Source: Nigrospora sphaerica
Taxonomy: Eukaryota > Ascomycota > Sordariomycetes > Amphisphaeriales > Apiosporaceae
Assembly: GCA_018287875.1 (NCBI GenBank)
Contig: JAGVVL010000017.1
Location: 1,798,001 to 1,862,000 of the forward strand
Length of the DNA: 64,000 nt
Direction: 5' to 3'
Under the pieces are notes generated by a model. The model did no database searches. It had not been told where the DNA came from and saw nothing but the letters and a program-made list of their open reading frames with translations. Position 1 is the stretch's first letter, and the number at the start of each line of letters is the position of its first letter. The translations under genes were made by a program, and so were the position numbers. Of this stretch, positions 47,672-59,290 are shown one piece after another.

Positions 47672-49788
47672 ATGATCTCTACCACCAATCTGCCCCAGGG
47701 ATCCATCGACGGCCGGCAAGCCGTCGATCAGCCCCGCGCCGAGCGCGTGGTGCCGAAGCCCATCCCTCAGTCCCAAGCCCAGAACCCGAGGAAGTATCAA
47801 ATCGAACAGTTGAAGAAACGGTTTTCTGCGCGCGAGTCGACACTTCGGAATGGCACTACCAATCTCCAGTTCAAGTTACGGCCCTCGGATCCGGACTTCC
47901 CGTTCGAGCTGGCCCATTTGGAGTGCGAGCTCCAGGTCCCGGCGGCGTATCCCGAAGAGGCCCCAACACTGCGCGTGAGGAACGACGACATCCCGCGTGG
48001 TTTCAGCATCAACATAGAAAAGGGCTGGGACGGCTTGGTACGCGACAAAGCTGGGGGCACACTGCTGGCTCTGACCCACGCCCTGGATCGGGCGCTAGAG
48101 TCTTTCCTTTCCGAGAAGCAGACCGACACGGTCAAGTTAGTCTCATTCAAGGATACGAGGCACCTGGAAACTTCAGCGGCCCCGGTGGGAAACCCGGCTG
48201 CTGCGCCCACTGCGGCGCCGAAGCCGCAGCCTGCTTCGCCTGCCCCTAAGCCTTACGTCCCGGAGCCATCATTCACCAAGGAGCAGATTACCCAGGCCAG
48301 GGCCAGGAGAGCCCAGGAGACGCGGCAACTCGAGTCGCGTATGGGACGCATGCCTTTCTTCCACAAGTCTGCCGATGGCATTGTCTATACTCTGCCCCTG
48401 GATCCCAAGCGTCGCAGCGAGTTGCCGCTCGGACTGCAGATCATCCAGTCTGTTCAGTTCATCATCCCTCTCTTATACCCTCTTCAGGCGTTGCGCATCC
48501 TTCTCAACGATGTCGAGTCCAGCGACGTGGAGACGCTGGAGGAGACGTTCGCCACCAAGGCTGCCCAGCAGAGCCACATGACACTGACGACGCACTTGAA
48601 CTACCTCACGCAAAACCTACACATTCTAGCCAAGAACGCACAGCCGGCACGGCCTGCGAACCAGCCAGCCGTCGAGGAGCCCCCGTTGGTGGAAGGCGCG
48701 GAGAAGACGACGACTATCCAGGGGGACCCCGACGGCAAAAGCCACATTCAGCGCATCCCACGGCCACCTGAATGGGTTATCGTGGGCGAGTCGGATGATT
48801 CGGAGTCGGACGATTTCGACTCCTGGGATTCCGACGATGCCTCGGACGAGGGCGGAGCCGCAGTGGGCACGAAGGAAGAAAGCTCGTCCGCCATGACGCA
48901 CCAGGCAGAACACGGCACGTCCATGTCATTTCCGTCAGTTGAACTGCACGGGATTGAGCTGTTGCAAGTGGCCATCCTGAGCATCAATGTCAAATGCGAG
49001 CGCTGCCGAACGATTAACGAGGTGACGGGACTGAGGCCGGGCATTGAAAAGGCAAGCAGCTGCAAAAAGTGTGCCACCCCTTTTACCACCAGGTTCCGCC
49101 AGGAGCTGGTACACCAGAACTCGACGAGGGCTGGCTTTGTCGATGTCGAGGGCTGCACAGTTGCGGATATGCTACCAAGGTAAGAAGACGATCTGCTACG
49201 TCTAACAACCAGTGCGCTTTTGCTGACTCGAACAGCACGTTCGTGCCTACGTGCGGTAGGTGTTCTACCGCGAGCCTCGGGCTGGTGTCGGTCCGAGGCG
49301 AAGTCACGACCAACGTGTGCCGTGAGTGCCACGGGAAGTTCACGTTCAAGATACCCGAGGTCAAGTTCCTCGCCATCACGCGCGGGTCGGCGCTGCCGCC
49401 ATCGACGGGCCCGAAGCGTCGCCAGGAGAAACTCGGCCTGCACGCCGGAGAGCCGCTGCCGGAGCGAGGGTCATGCGCCCACTACAAACGCTCCTACCGG
49501 TGGTTTCGCTTCTCCTGCTGCAGCAAGGTGCATGCGTGCGACAAGTGCCATGACGATAGCGAGGATCATCCCAACGAGTGGGCAAACCGCATGATCTGCG
49601 GCTGGTGTAGCCGGGAGCAGAACTACGCCGTCGATGCCTGCGGCTTTTGTGGGCGGAGCGTCATCGGCAAAAAGGGTAGAGGTTTCTGGGAGGGCGGGAA
49701 AGGCACCCGGGACCGGACCACGATGAGCCGTAAGGACAAAAGGAAGTATCGGCGGATAGGCGGGGGTGCGGCCAAGAAGAAGGAGTGA
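47672..49788 (+). CDS. RWD-like and CHY-type zinc-finger protein
   Basis: Join(47672..49179, 49236..49788), 686 aa. The 56-bp intron is GTAAGA...GAACAG, phase 2, joining MLPS to TFVPTCGRC. The first ATG in frame is at 47672 (CGACATGATCTC); the frame extends upstream only without ATG. Residues about 43-160 look like an RWD domain (YQIEQLKKRF, then LECELQVPAAYPEEAPTLRV with the YPxxxP turn). A coiled or charged middle follows, then an acidic DSDDASDE-type stretch near 380-400. The C-terminal third holds repeated Cys pairs (CERCRTIN, CKKCATPF, CGRCS, CRECHGKF). The CHY finger lies at about 583-641: SCAHYKRSYRWFRFSCC, HACDKCHDD, ICGWCSREQ and ACGFCGRS. The end is basic. CHY fingers bind several zinc ions and occur in Pirh2-type ubiquitin ligases and in yeast Hot13, but no RING follows here. 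Function is not established; a zinc-dependent protein-interaction role is inferred. Confidence 0.9.
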
Positions 49789-50811
49789 TCGCGATCTCGA
49801 AAGGCGCGAGGCATGGTGTGGCCGGTTTGCCACGCAGCACATGATCACAGATCGTCCCGGCTGTCGCGAAGACCAGCATCCAAAGGGCGCAGGAATATGA
49901 TCCTGTGACTGCCCAGGTGGCGATCCAATCCGGCCCCGCGGATGTTCCAGATACGTGGTGAACATTCTTCCTTTAGAGTTCCCAGCCGAGGGGAGGAACC
50001 TACATTCCGCACTTTATTAAATGTAGAGTAGTTTTGACTACTTGTCTACATGATTTGCTTTGGCACAGCCAAACCAGCAGTCAAAGTCACCATGTGTCTC
50101 GCGCACGTGAGCGATGTGCGCAAATTGAAGCTCCGCGAATTGGCGCTTAACAGCCCACACACAAACCGAAGCGTCCAGAATGTTAGACGACACCGTCACC
50201 CCCCTTCCCCTGGCGGCTAGTTGGCGATGGCCATTTGCGCGATTCAGCCCAGTAACCATCACTTTGCCCTCGAACCGATGTTGATACGGCTACCAAAAAA
50301 ACGAGGGCCGTGACGAGACGCTTGCATTCTTTCCCCCACCACCAATCGTCAACATGATGTAGATCATCGGCACTCGATAGGCACATCCAGGAGGCGAAGA
50401 AGGAGGGATGATGATGACGGGCTCCTCGCCAAGGAGTAGCCCATTGGGAGTCTACGAGCGTGTGTGTGCGGGTGTAAGTGGTAGGTACTTGTCACGACTT
50501 TTTGTCCATTCCCCACGGGGAAGAGGGAAGGTGGATGTTTACCAGGTAATCTGGAATATTGTTTTATCGTCTATTTTTTAAAACTAATTTTTTTTCAATC
50601 ATTTCTCGCCTCTCCTCTCCCCCTCACGACCGCGAACCGGCAGATGGACGATTCCGCCGCCGGCTGGGAACCCTTCCCTAGAGCCCCCAGCCGTCCCTTT
50701 GCCCGCCCTCTGTTTGCCTTTTTGCAGCGGTACCCAGCCAGACGAGGGCCGTGTCCGTCGGCTCGCATGGGGGAGGTTTTGCGTAGTTTGGTAAGTTATT
50801 GCCGCGGCCGG

Positions 50812-50829
50812 TTTTTTTTTTTTTTTTTT
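50812..50829. repeat. Poly-T tract, 18 bases
   Basis: Run of 18 T, flanked by GCCGCGGCCGG on the 5' side and AATGG on the 3' side, in gene-free sequence. Confidence 0.9.
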
Positions 50830-51664
50830 AATGGTGTCGCCTCCGGGGAACATCGGCTTGGGTCCCCGCTTTCGCAAACGGCACGGACGCAGGGGAGTCC
50901 CCGGGAGGGAGAAAAACGTCACGCAAACGGCTGTACGTCCCCCCCCCGGGGCAGCGCGGGTGTGAAATCCCGGTACTGTGGACCCCACGGCGCGTCGTAG
51001 TATAATGTTGCAGCCGTATCTTTATTATTTTATTTCTTCCACTCTCTGCTGTTCATTTTATTTTCAACTGCCACCCACCCTTCTCCCGTCCGGCGGGGTT
51101 CAAACCCAGCCAAACAGGGGAGAGGCCCGGTCCTTCCCTCTTTCGCCCAAGCTGGCGCGTCACCAGTCTGATCCCCGGGGGGCCTTGCCAGGCCCACGCG
51201 CCCGTCACGGGGGCTCCCAGGTAGCCAAACGGGCGAACAGCAGCAAGAAAAGCCGTTGGGCTCGGTCGCGCATCGCGATGGACAAGGGTACCCCTACCCC
51301 CCCTCCTCCTCCTCCTCCTTCTCCTCTGGCCGTTACCAACGGCCTGGCACACTCGTGGGGCCCTCGATCGAGAGATGGACAGAGGAGCCGCCGTACGTAG
51401 ATGGGATGGATGACAGCAGAGGATGGCCCATAGGCCTCGCCATCGAACCTGCCTCGCTCGCGCTTGGCGTCACGAGCCCACGATTGGGGTGGGGGGGTAG
51501 CAGGAAAAGGCTGGCTGTCCGACTTCCAAACCGGCCAGCGCCCTCCTCTTCATGCCTGGGCCCGTGGGGGTTTCGGCGGTATTGTTTTTCTTTCCCTCGG
51601 CTCGAGAAATGGCGCGCGCGAACGAACAACCGGGCAGTGAGGACCCGAAAACCGGCAGATGGTA

Positions 51665-51684
51665 TGTGTGTGTGTGTGTGTGTG
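51665..51684. repeat. (TG)10 microsatellite
   Basis: Ten TG units in gene-free sequence. Confidence 0.9.
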
Positions 51685-51971
51685 GCTCGAGGACGCTCGC
51701 CCGGCTGCTCCGCCTTCACCGATGCCCTTCCTGCGCAGTGCCAAGGAAAAGCGGGCGCGACGTGGCCCGGCAGGCGCAGGCGCAGGTGACCGATGGACGA
51801 AACCCGCCCCCAAAGCATATAAAGGCTACTGAACTTGTGTGATGTAGAAGCCCTAGATGTAAGCGAGCGTCGGCACCCGCGGCCTTGCCTACTGCCAAAG
51901 GGCCCCCGCGGTCCCCCTCCTTCTGCCCCGTGGATGGCAGCGCATGTGCACCCCAGCCCAGGACCGATGGC

Positions 51972-51993
51972 AGACAGACAGAGAGAGAGAGAG
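51972..51993. repeat. AGAC/GA microsatellite
   Basis: AGAC units passing into (AG)n, about 22 bp. Confidence 0.8.
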
Positions 51994-52920
51994 CATCGCG
52001 GGGTAGGAGACGAGCACTTGGGCATACGCATGACGGTAGGTACGTACTGTCTACCGCAATAGCGACCTGACGTTGAGGCTGGCGGCCGGAAATGTGCCGG
52101 GTAAAAGCCCCAGCCCGCGGCCCAAACGCCTCTTGCTCAACTAGTATTACCACGGTGGGCGGTCGGGGAGGCCCAGTATTAAGGTGTATATCTTCCCTGG
52201 AAAGCCAAACCACCCGACGACACACGCACGCACATTCGCCGGCCGAGATGGCACCTCGTGCGAGCCGTCCGGCCTTTCTATTGGTGGGGAAGCGCGAGCC
52301 GGCCGTACAGGGCCAGGGGGTCGGGGCGAAGCGAACGCCCCGTCTGCGATAACCGACCCTGGTTGATAGGAACTGGGTTGCTTGGCTTGCCCGGGTACTT
52401 TCCTCAGCTCGATGCCTGCTTACGGCGAGCGAAGATGACCATTCGGCCGGCCCTGCCAGTCTCCGCATAGGGGAGGGGGCCGGGGTCATCCCGCTTCGCT
52501 TACTGTACGTCAAAGATGGCCCTGACCGATCCACCCGTCACGAAAGGGGGGGCTGTGTGACCGGTGTAAAGTCAAAAGGCAAAAGCCAAAAACACCACCG
52601 GCCAAGCCCGCCTCGCGGACTGCGGCGTGACCACGAGATGCGACTGGGCGCGGCCAAAAGCGCGCAGCATGGGGAAGTTGGTGAGCCCCCGGCCCCGGGG
52701 GGTCGACCGCCTTTCTGCTTGGGCTGCTGCTTCGGGAAAACGGAGCCGTAGCTGCTACTTCGGGCACTGGGCCAGCGCCGTTTTCGTTGGCCGGCTGCCC
52801 GGCTGCCCATCCCCGTTGGTATGGGGAAAACGGAACCTGGAGAGTTTTTCTTGGCATCGGCCAGCCGGCCTGCGTGCCCCGTGTGCCTATATGTCTGTTT
52901 CCGTTTCCGACCCTGAGAAG

Positions 52921-52932
52921 CCCCCCCCCCCC
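52921..52932. repeat. Poly-C tract, 12 bases
   Basis: Run of 12 C followed by TCCCCTCC, in gene-free sequence. Confidence 0.9.
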
Positions 52933-53608
52933 TCCCCTCCTTCCTTTCGTCTCCGTCGCTCTGTCAATTTGCGCCCTGCCCCTCCACCGGCCAAGTAAGG
53001 CATGAAAAGGCCGTGAGGATGGACCCCGTCAGCTCGTCACCAGGGTGGTCAGCCAGCCCGCCCACGCCAACCTGCCCGTCGGGAACCGCGCCGGCGGCAT
53101 GACGAGCGACACCCGGCGGGTGGGGGGGATCCGGGGCCCTGGCGTGGGATCGTGATCTGCGACGCGAGCGCCTGCATTGCATTGATGAGCGGGCAAAACA
53201 TAGACGACGGGCCTGGAGGGGGACGGGGGACCCTCCCGCCACCCAAGCACGACCGCATTCCTGGGAAGACGCGGCGACGGGCGTGAGCACGCGCGGTACG
53301 CTGAACGCGGAGCGCCGGGCTGTTTGTTGGTGTACATATCGCGTGCGCGGGTTTCGTGCGCCGTCGATCTGCGGTGGTGCATGGTAGGCCGTCCCGCCCA
53401 GCGAGGGGGGGAGGCGGGATCGATCCAACGGGACGGATGCCCGTTCAGCCCTGGAGGCCCTGCCGCGACGGGACGCAGTCGAGAGCCCGTCTTCGTCCGT
53501 AGGCGACGGGCCGAAAGGAGGTGGTTAGTACTCACCGCCACTGTCGGTCGGCGTGAGGGTTCAGAGGCTTTCAGTGCGCGCGCGCCCGATATGACGACAG
53601 CCTCGCGG

Positions 53609-53644
53609 CGTGGGCTATACCGCCGCCAGCCCACGGCGGCGGTA
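53609..53644. repeat. Two overlapping, mutually exclusive hairpins
   Basis: Hairpin A pairs CGTGGGCT (53609..53616) with AGCCCACG (53628..53635). Hairpin B pairs TACCGCCGCC (53618..53627) with GGCGGCGGTA (53635..53644), loop AGCCCAC. B's left arm lies in the loop of A, and A's right arm fills the loop of B and shares base 53635 with B's right arm, so both cannot form at once. Confidence 0.85.
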
Positions 53645-54565
53645 ACCCGCGTCGTCGGTAGCGGGCGCGCGTGTGTGCATGGGATGGACGCCACGCATAC
53701 TGAGGCAATGTCGAACGGCGGGAAATGGCGGGGTATTCTGCAATATAGCAGGGTATAATCGAGTTATAATCCAGTTCAAAACTATCGCACGTGCATATGG
53801 TACATTAGCTCTATAGACATAACCGCTAATCCACCGGGGCTAAAACACCAGAGCACCTGAAACAAAGTTGGTATAGGCCACATGATGCGTGCGCTATGGT
53901 CGCAGTCTCTCCGTCACTCTATCTCTCTGGGACGGATCCAGCGTGGGCCACCCCGTCCGGTGCCTGTTCGTCGTCGAACGGAAAATAAATTCAATTAAAT
54001 AAAAGCCACGCTTTTTGGTTTTTCTAACCGGGAATAAATTAACCCCAAACTACGGCTTTTCCTCCCGGCCGAATGTCAACCGGCTGGGCGGATGGGCCCA
54101 TAACCAGGCAGGCATGGGCAACTGGGAAAAGGTGCCCATGGCAAGCCATGGTCCCTTGTCCTATCTGTCGTCCACGCCCCCCGGCCCTTGGGCCCTGGGC
54201 AATTTCTCCACGAACCGGCGTCGACGGTCCAACGTTCCCCGTCCAGCAGCCTCTCCTTCTCTGTACTAGCGGCCGAACCCGAGGGAATGAATCACCGGGT
54301 CCGCCGGTCGGGCAGCCAAGGGGCCCAGTCGGTCCGTCGTCGCCTTTTTGCTTCAGCTTCCGTCCTGGCGGTTCTGACGATGGGGGATAGCAGCCCCGGT
54401 CAGGGCCGACTGAACTGGTCAAGCCACCCCATTTTCCCGCACCCACCCCCCCAATCTTGACGCCCACGCGCGGCCGGTGCTATTGTGGAGTCCGGGGGAA
54501 ATGACTGGTCGTCCTCTCTCTCTCGGCCGCCGTCGTAGTCCGCTGCTCACGTCGTCTTGCCTTTG

Positions 54566-54577
54566 CCCCCCCCCCCC
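54566..54577. repeat. Poly-C tract, 12 bases
   Basis: Run of 12 C in gene-free sequence. Confidence 0.9.
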
Positions 54578-55308
54578 TGCCCATGTCGCCAGCACCAACC
54601 GTGGGTATACCACGCCGCGCCACACCTGTGGCCATGACTCGCCATGGGAAATGGAGACATGGAACTCTTTTCCCCTCGTGGGACCGGGGCAGCTGGCGGT
54701 CGAGTAACAGGACCCCCCGGCCATACGAGATCCGGGGTAAAAGTGATAAGAACAGAACCTGTTTTTTTTTTTCGACGGTGTCCCCATAGGCGCATGATCA
54801 TGTGTACTCTCGGGATCAAACTTCACCATGTGCCATCGCCGATTGCCAGGCCGCTCGTTATCTCTGTCGACAACGGACAACGCGCTTTTTCCCTTCGGCC
54901 GAGGCCGTCTTTTTCCCGTCCCGCCTCAGCCGACCGACCAGCGCTACCTGTTGCTGCCCATAGTGTACAATACGTGGACGCTGCGAGGCAACGCGCCTCG
55001 GGGCCGCAAGTGGCTACCGGAAGTTGGCCGGCCCACTGTTCCTCTCGTGATGGGCCGGCCTGGGGTTCCGAAGGGGGCGCCTTGGGGAGGGAGCCAGAGG
55101 GAGGTCCGAAGCGAAAGACTGGGGCGCTAGAAGCCGTCGCGATCTCCTCCGGCGCAGACGAGGCAGCTGGCTCCCGAGATCGACACCTTAGCTCGCTTGC
55201 CATCCATCTCTCCCTCCCTCAGGTGTAGTTGGAGCGAGGTGCATGGGATGGATGGATGGATATCGGATCACCGAAAAGAGCCGGGATCCGCGTTACACAG
55301 GTAGCGAT

Positions 55309-55336
55309 CCTTCTAGCGGCCTTCTAGCGGCCTTCT
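55309..55336. repeat. CCTTCTAGCGG tandem repeat
   Basis: Two perfect 11-bp copies of CCTTCTAGCGG followed by a partial third (CCTTCT). Confidence 0.88.
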
Positions 55337-57021
55337 GGTAGCCCGCTCCCAGAGGAGAGAGGGCGTTCTAGAGCCGGGTACGCCCTCGCTTAGTGTTGTT
55401 GTGACATTGGGAAACCGAGTCGCACGGGTGCCTTACTCAGGGGCGCCCCCCCCCAAGCACTCGGCGCCCTCGCCAGCATAACTTAATATCGGAGGAGGTG
55501 TCGTCTGATCAGGCACCCTTGAGGGAAACAAACCGCAGCGCGTGTCACGCCCCGTCCCCTCCCTCTCTCTTGTCCCCTTCGCCCCGGGGCCCATGCCGAA
55601 CACACAGATAACCCCGGTGACGTACGCATTGTGCAATCAAAGCCCAGAGGGGCAGGGCCCTTCTGCGGTGAGCCGGCCCTTCACGTAGGTCGTGGGTCTG
55701 TCATGTCGACCAAAGCTTAAAAAAATGCAGCACTGGCTTGATTGGTAGAGCCGCGTGTGTTGTCTAGGTACTGCTACAACTGCAAGTGCACAGTCTGACT
55801 CGGGTACCCCTTGTCGGGCTGCAGCTGCATGAGTATTCGTAACACGCGCCAAGCCCGAGTCACAACGAGTAACACGCATGGGTTACGGACGGGTGGGGCT
55901 TGGGTTTTTTTCTCGCTGCCCATATCCATGTGGCAGCCCCGTCGCATCAGTTTTTGTGACCAGGGCGACCACCAGTGCCAGAGCCCGATCTGGTTCGCAA
56001 CCCAACGGCGCCGGGCACAGGGGGGGTTTCCGCTTCCTCTGGAGGCTTCCAGAAGCTCTCTTCTTCGCTATGACTCCTTCGGCGTCGCCCTTCGCCTGCG
56101 CCGGCTGGCAATGCCGCCATGTCCGGTTCCTCTCCCTTTCGTCCGTGGTGTTTCAAAAAGCAATCTCTCGTAACAGAACCGGTCCGGCCGGGTTACCGAA
56201 TCTGGACGAGGCCTCGCTACCTTTGGCCGGATGCGGCCATGGGGCGAGTCAGGCAGCGTCACCGGGGGCCTGGGGGAGGGCGTTCCGCGGCCCCGGCTCC
56301 TACTGAGTACCCACGAATGGGTCTCGCATAAGTGACTCGATAATTGTCGGGACGAGAGGAAAAGAGGAGAAGGACATGGGAGGGGCTTGAGAGAGATAGA
56401 GAAAGCCGTCGAGGATGGGTAAAGCTGTGCTTAGGTCGTCAGTGTGTCTGAGAGCCGACGCTAAAGCCGGGGCTGTTCCCGACCACTACTACTGCGACTT
56501 GGCCCGCGAGGCGCCCATGGGTTTGATCCCGACCCCCTTCTGGGGCGAACTTTAATGAGCCCGGCTTCTCTGCACGAGAAGAAAGAAAATGCGAGAGAGA
56601 CGGGCGATAAAATAGTTAAATGGATTTAATCGACCCCGGTAGCGAGGCGAGCGAGGTGTCAAAAAAAGAATAAAAAGAAAAAAGGCCGATTTGATCAACC
56701 GGGATGACACACGTGAGAAATGGACGCCCCTGTCCATGCTCGCCTTCCATGCCTACGGTATTATTGAAGCCCGCTGTACCTGCCGGTACACGAGGACGTG
56801 CTTGTTCGCTTGCGAGGTCCAGGCTGGCCGCGATATCCCTCCTCCAACTTTCGGGCCTCTGGAGTTAGCACAGGTCCGGTCGGCCCCATAACCGAGGTGC
56901 CTGCCCAACCTCCGCCTGCTTACCTAAATACCTAGGCAGGTACTTATGTACGGCGCCTGTGGTCTCTGTGGCGTAGGGATGGCTGTGCCTGGTGGGTGGA
57001 AGATGCCACCATTGTCGTGCA

Positions 57022-57085
57022 CGACATACACATACGCACAGACACGCACACATACGCGCATACATACACCCACATATACACACTT
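57022..57085. repeat. Degenerate CA/CATA-rich tract
   Basis: Interrupted CA, CATA and CGCA units run for about 60 bp. This simple-sequence stretch is what keeps a long plus-strand frame open here. Confidence 0.8.
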
Positions 57086-57833
57086 ACAAACATTGGATAC
57101 GGCGGGGAAGGACACCATGACAGACCTCGTCTCGGGAGTTTCGGACGAAAAGACAGCAGAAACACAACGCTGCTGTGCTGGCACCCCCTGATTCGAAGCC
57201 GTCGCGCCCTTTCGCATCCACGTGAACAGGCACCCACGTATTGTATTCCCGACACGTCGGCGAAGCACCAGGTCCCCCGGGGAAAGGGGGCCCGGGTCGC
57301 CGCCCGGGGGGAAGGGCCAGGGGAGGGCAAGGCTTCCGCTCGCCTAGCCAGAGTCGGCGTGATTCTCGGCGCGGGCGCCATGATCAGCGGTTCTCGGGAG
57401 GGCGAGCAAAGCAGCACGAGGGAGAGGGGGCTGCGTTTCATACCTCACCCGCCAAAGCTTCTCCCCCCTGCACGCGTGCGCGCCGCCGGAGCGAACCCGC
57501 CTTGCCGGTTCGCCAGGGCGAGGAAGCAAAGCAAAAGCCGGGTCACAACGGCAGGCCGTCTATGCCCCCGCCCCCCCTCGCATATTGCGGCTTCGTATCG
57601 CCGGGTCCCAAAGTGTCGGTCCTCCTTCACCTCCTTCGCTGGGGGAAGGGGGCCTCGCGGCACTTTCGGTCCTTGGTGCGGGTCGGTGAAAGGGCTTCCG
57701 GCAATGGCGAAATTCGATGGTGGCGCGGGCGCCCCCAAGAGCCACCCATGGTTTTGGATGACAACTTGTTGTTACCCAGGGGCCTGTCAGCCGACGGCCG
57801 ACGCCGTCCGTGTTCCCACCCGACGGGCATCAT

Positions 57834-57853
57834 GAGAGAGAGAGAGAGAGAGA
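57834..57853. repeat. (GA)10 microsatellite
   Basis: About ten GA units, followed by an interrupted purine-rich stretch to about 57873. Confidence 0.9.
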
Positions 57854-58059
57854 CAAAGAGGGAGAGAAAGAGGATCCGAACCGACGCATGGATCCTCGTA
57901 GGGGTTCGTCCCGCCCGACCCACCCGCGTCGCGTCGTAGTCAGCAAATGAGAAGATCAAGACGGCCAGCCGGCGACGGCAGGCCCGACGAGAGCCAGTTT
58001 CAACCTCATTTCGTCGCGGCCACAATGCCGCGGCGCCCGGCTGGTTGGCAGGCGGCCAC

Positions 58060-58111
58060 CACACACACACGCGCGCGCGCGCGCGCACACACGCACACGC
58101 ACACGCACACA
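58060..58111. repeat. 52-bp alternating purine-pyrimidine tract
   Basis: (CA)n passes into (CG)n and back into CACG/CA units without a single break in pyrimidine-purine alternation over 52 bp. Such tracts favour left-handed Z-DNA. Confidence 0.92.
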
Positions 58112-58243
58112 GACGTATCATCACCGCCTCGACTCATATTGGGATCGACGAAGGGAGGCACCTGATTTGTGTTTGCGGTGTATTCGTGGTCAGGACCAAA
58201 GCACGGCATAGTGTATCGTGAGGGAGACTGAGAGGGGGAGGGG

Positions 58244-58270
58244 AAAAAAAAAGAAAAAAAAAAGAAGAAA
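58244..58270. repeat. A-rich tract
   Basis: Nine and ten A separated by G, then AGAAGAAA. About 180 bp from the alternating CA/CG tract. Confidence 0.85.
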
Positions 58271-59277
58271 TAAATCCACCAATCCCTTCCCACACGTACG
58301 AAAAGAAGAACGTGCAACATGCATGTTCGGCATACATCCGGGCCAGCACGACAACCACATGTGGCACGCGACGGTGCACGTCTGCAAAGCGGATGATGAC
58401 CTGCAGGGGCCCAAAGCACTCCACCCCACCCCCTGTGACAACTTGAGTGGTTTCAATGGGGACTATACTTACATGATCTAAAAGAAGCACACATGCCCTG
58501 CATATAGTAGGCCCCTCACACCCCGTGACCGGGCCCGGACATCAAATTTGCAAGGGGGCCAAGTACCGAAAAGGGAAAAAAAAAGAAAGAAAGAATATGA
58601 GCAGCAAAGTTTATAGCGACTTCCAACTTGGACCATGAATAGGGTAGCAAAAAGGGCTCGGCCGGGCATCACGAAGCCAGGGGCTGCACGGCGCCCGAAT
58701 ATCCAAATGGTCAGGGGACGCCACGCCCGCCACGGCCATAGCCGTACGCGCGCCATGAGCTATCGGCCGCCTTGCATGTACGAGCCCGTCTCTATTAGAT
58801 AACTAGAGAAAAAGAGGACGGCGGGAGTCGCGCCAGGAATAGAGCACGAACCCGGTACCCATCCTCCAAAGCCCGTCGGCCCCCTTGCATCCCGCACGGC
58901 GGGCGGAGGGCACCCGGAACATGGGCCGTTCCCCGGCCGCGGGACCCCGTGCCCGTTCCTTCTCGGCCCGTCTGTGGAATGTGCCTGGGGAGTACGCGGA
59001 CGTACAGCGTTCCGGACCCCCGACGAGCTCAACCGGAATGGTGATGCGTCGTGATGAGATGCAGTGTGAGATCTTGAAGCCTCATCATTTGGTTCGTGCC
59101 GAAGCAGTGGTTTGGTGGGGGTGAGACGCCGTGAAGACATGACTTTTACTCCTGAAACCTAATTAGGTCGGTTCGCAATGACACATGCGGGCGAGGAGCT
59201 TCAGTGTCTCGCCCGGGCAGAGACCTGTTCTGTTCTGGAAGAGCAACCGTTTACAATGCTGATAGTTTTGATAACTA

Positions 59278-59290
59278 CCCCCCCCCCCCC
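59278..59290. repeat. Poly-C tract, 13 bases
   Basis: Run of 13 C in gene-free sequence. Confidence 0.9.

Noticed and set aside
50021..50060. Interrupted inverted repeat TGTAGA...TCTACA after the CHY gene
   Set aside because: Stem is broken by a bulge and AT-rich; could be a 3'-end signal but is too weak to call.
56519..56531. GGTTTGATCCC, resembling a tRNA B box on the plus strand
   Set aside because: No A box or cloverleaf in the 60-90 bases upstream.
56996..57939. Two overlapping plus-strand frames of 279 and 232 codons
   Set aside because: They share the same DNA in different frames, begin in or near a CA-rich simple repeat and include a (GA)n run; no domain.
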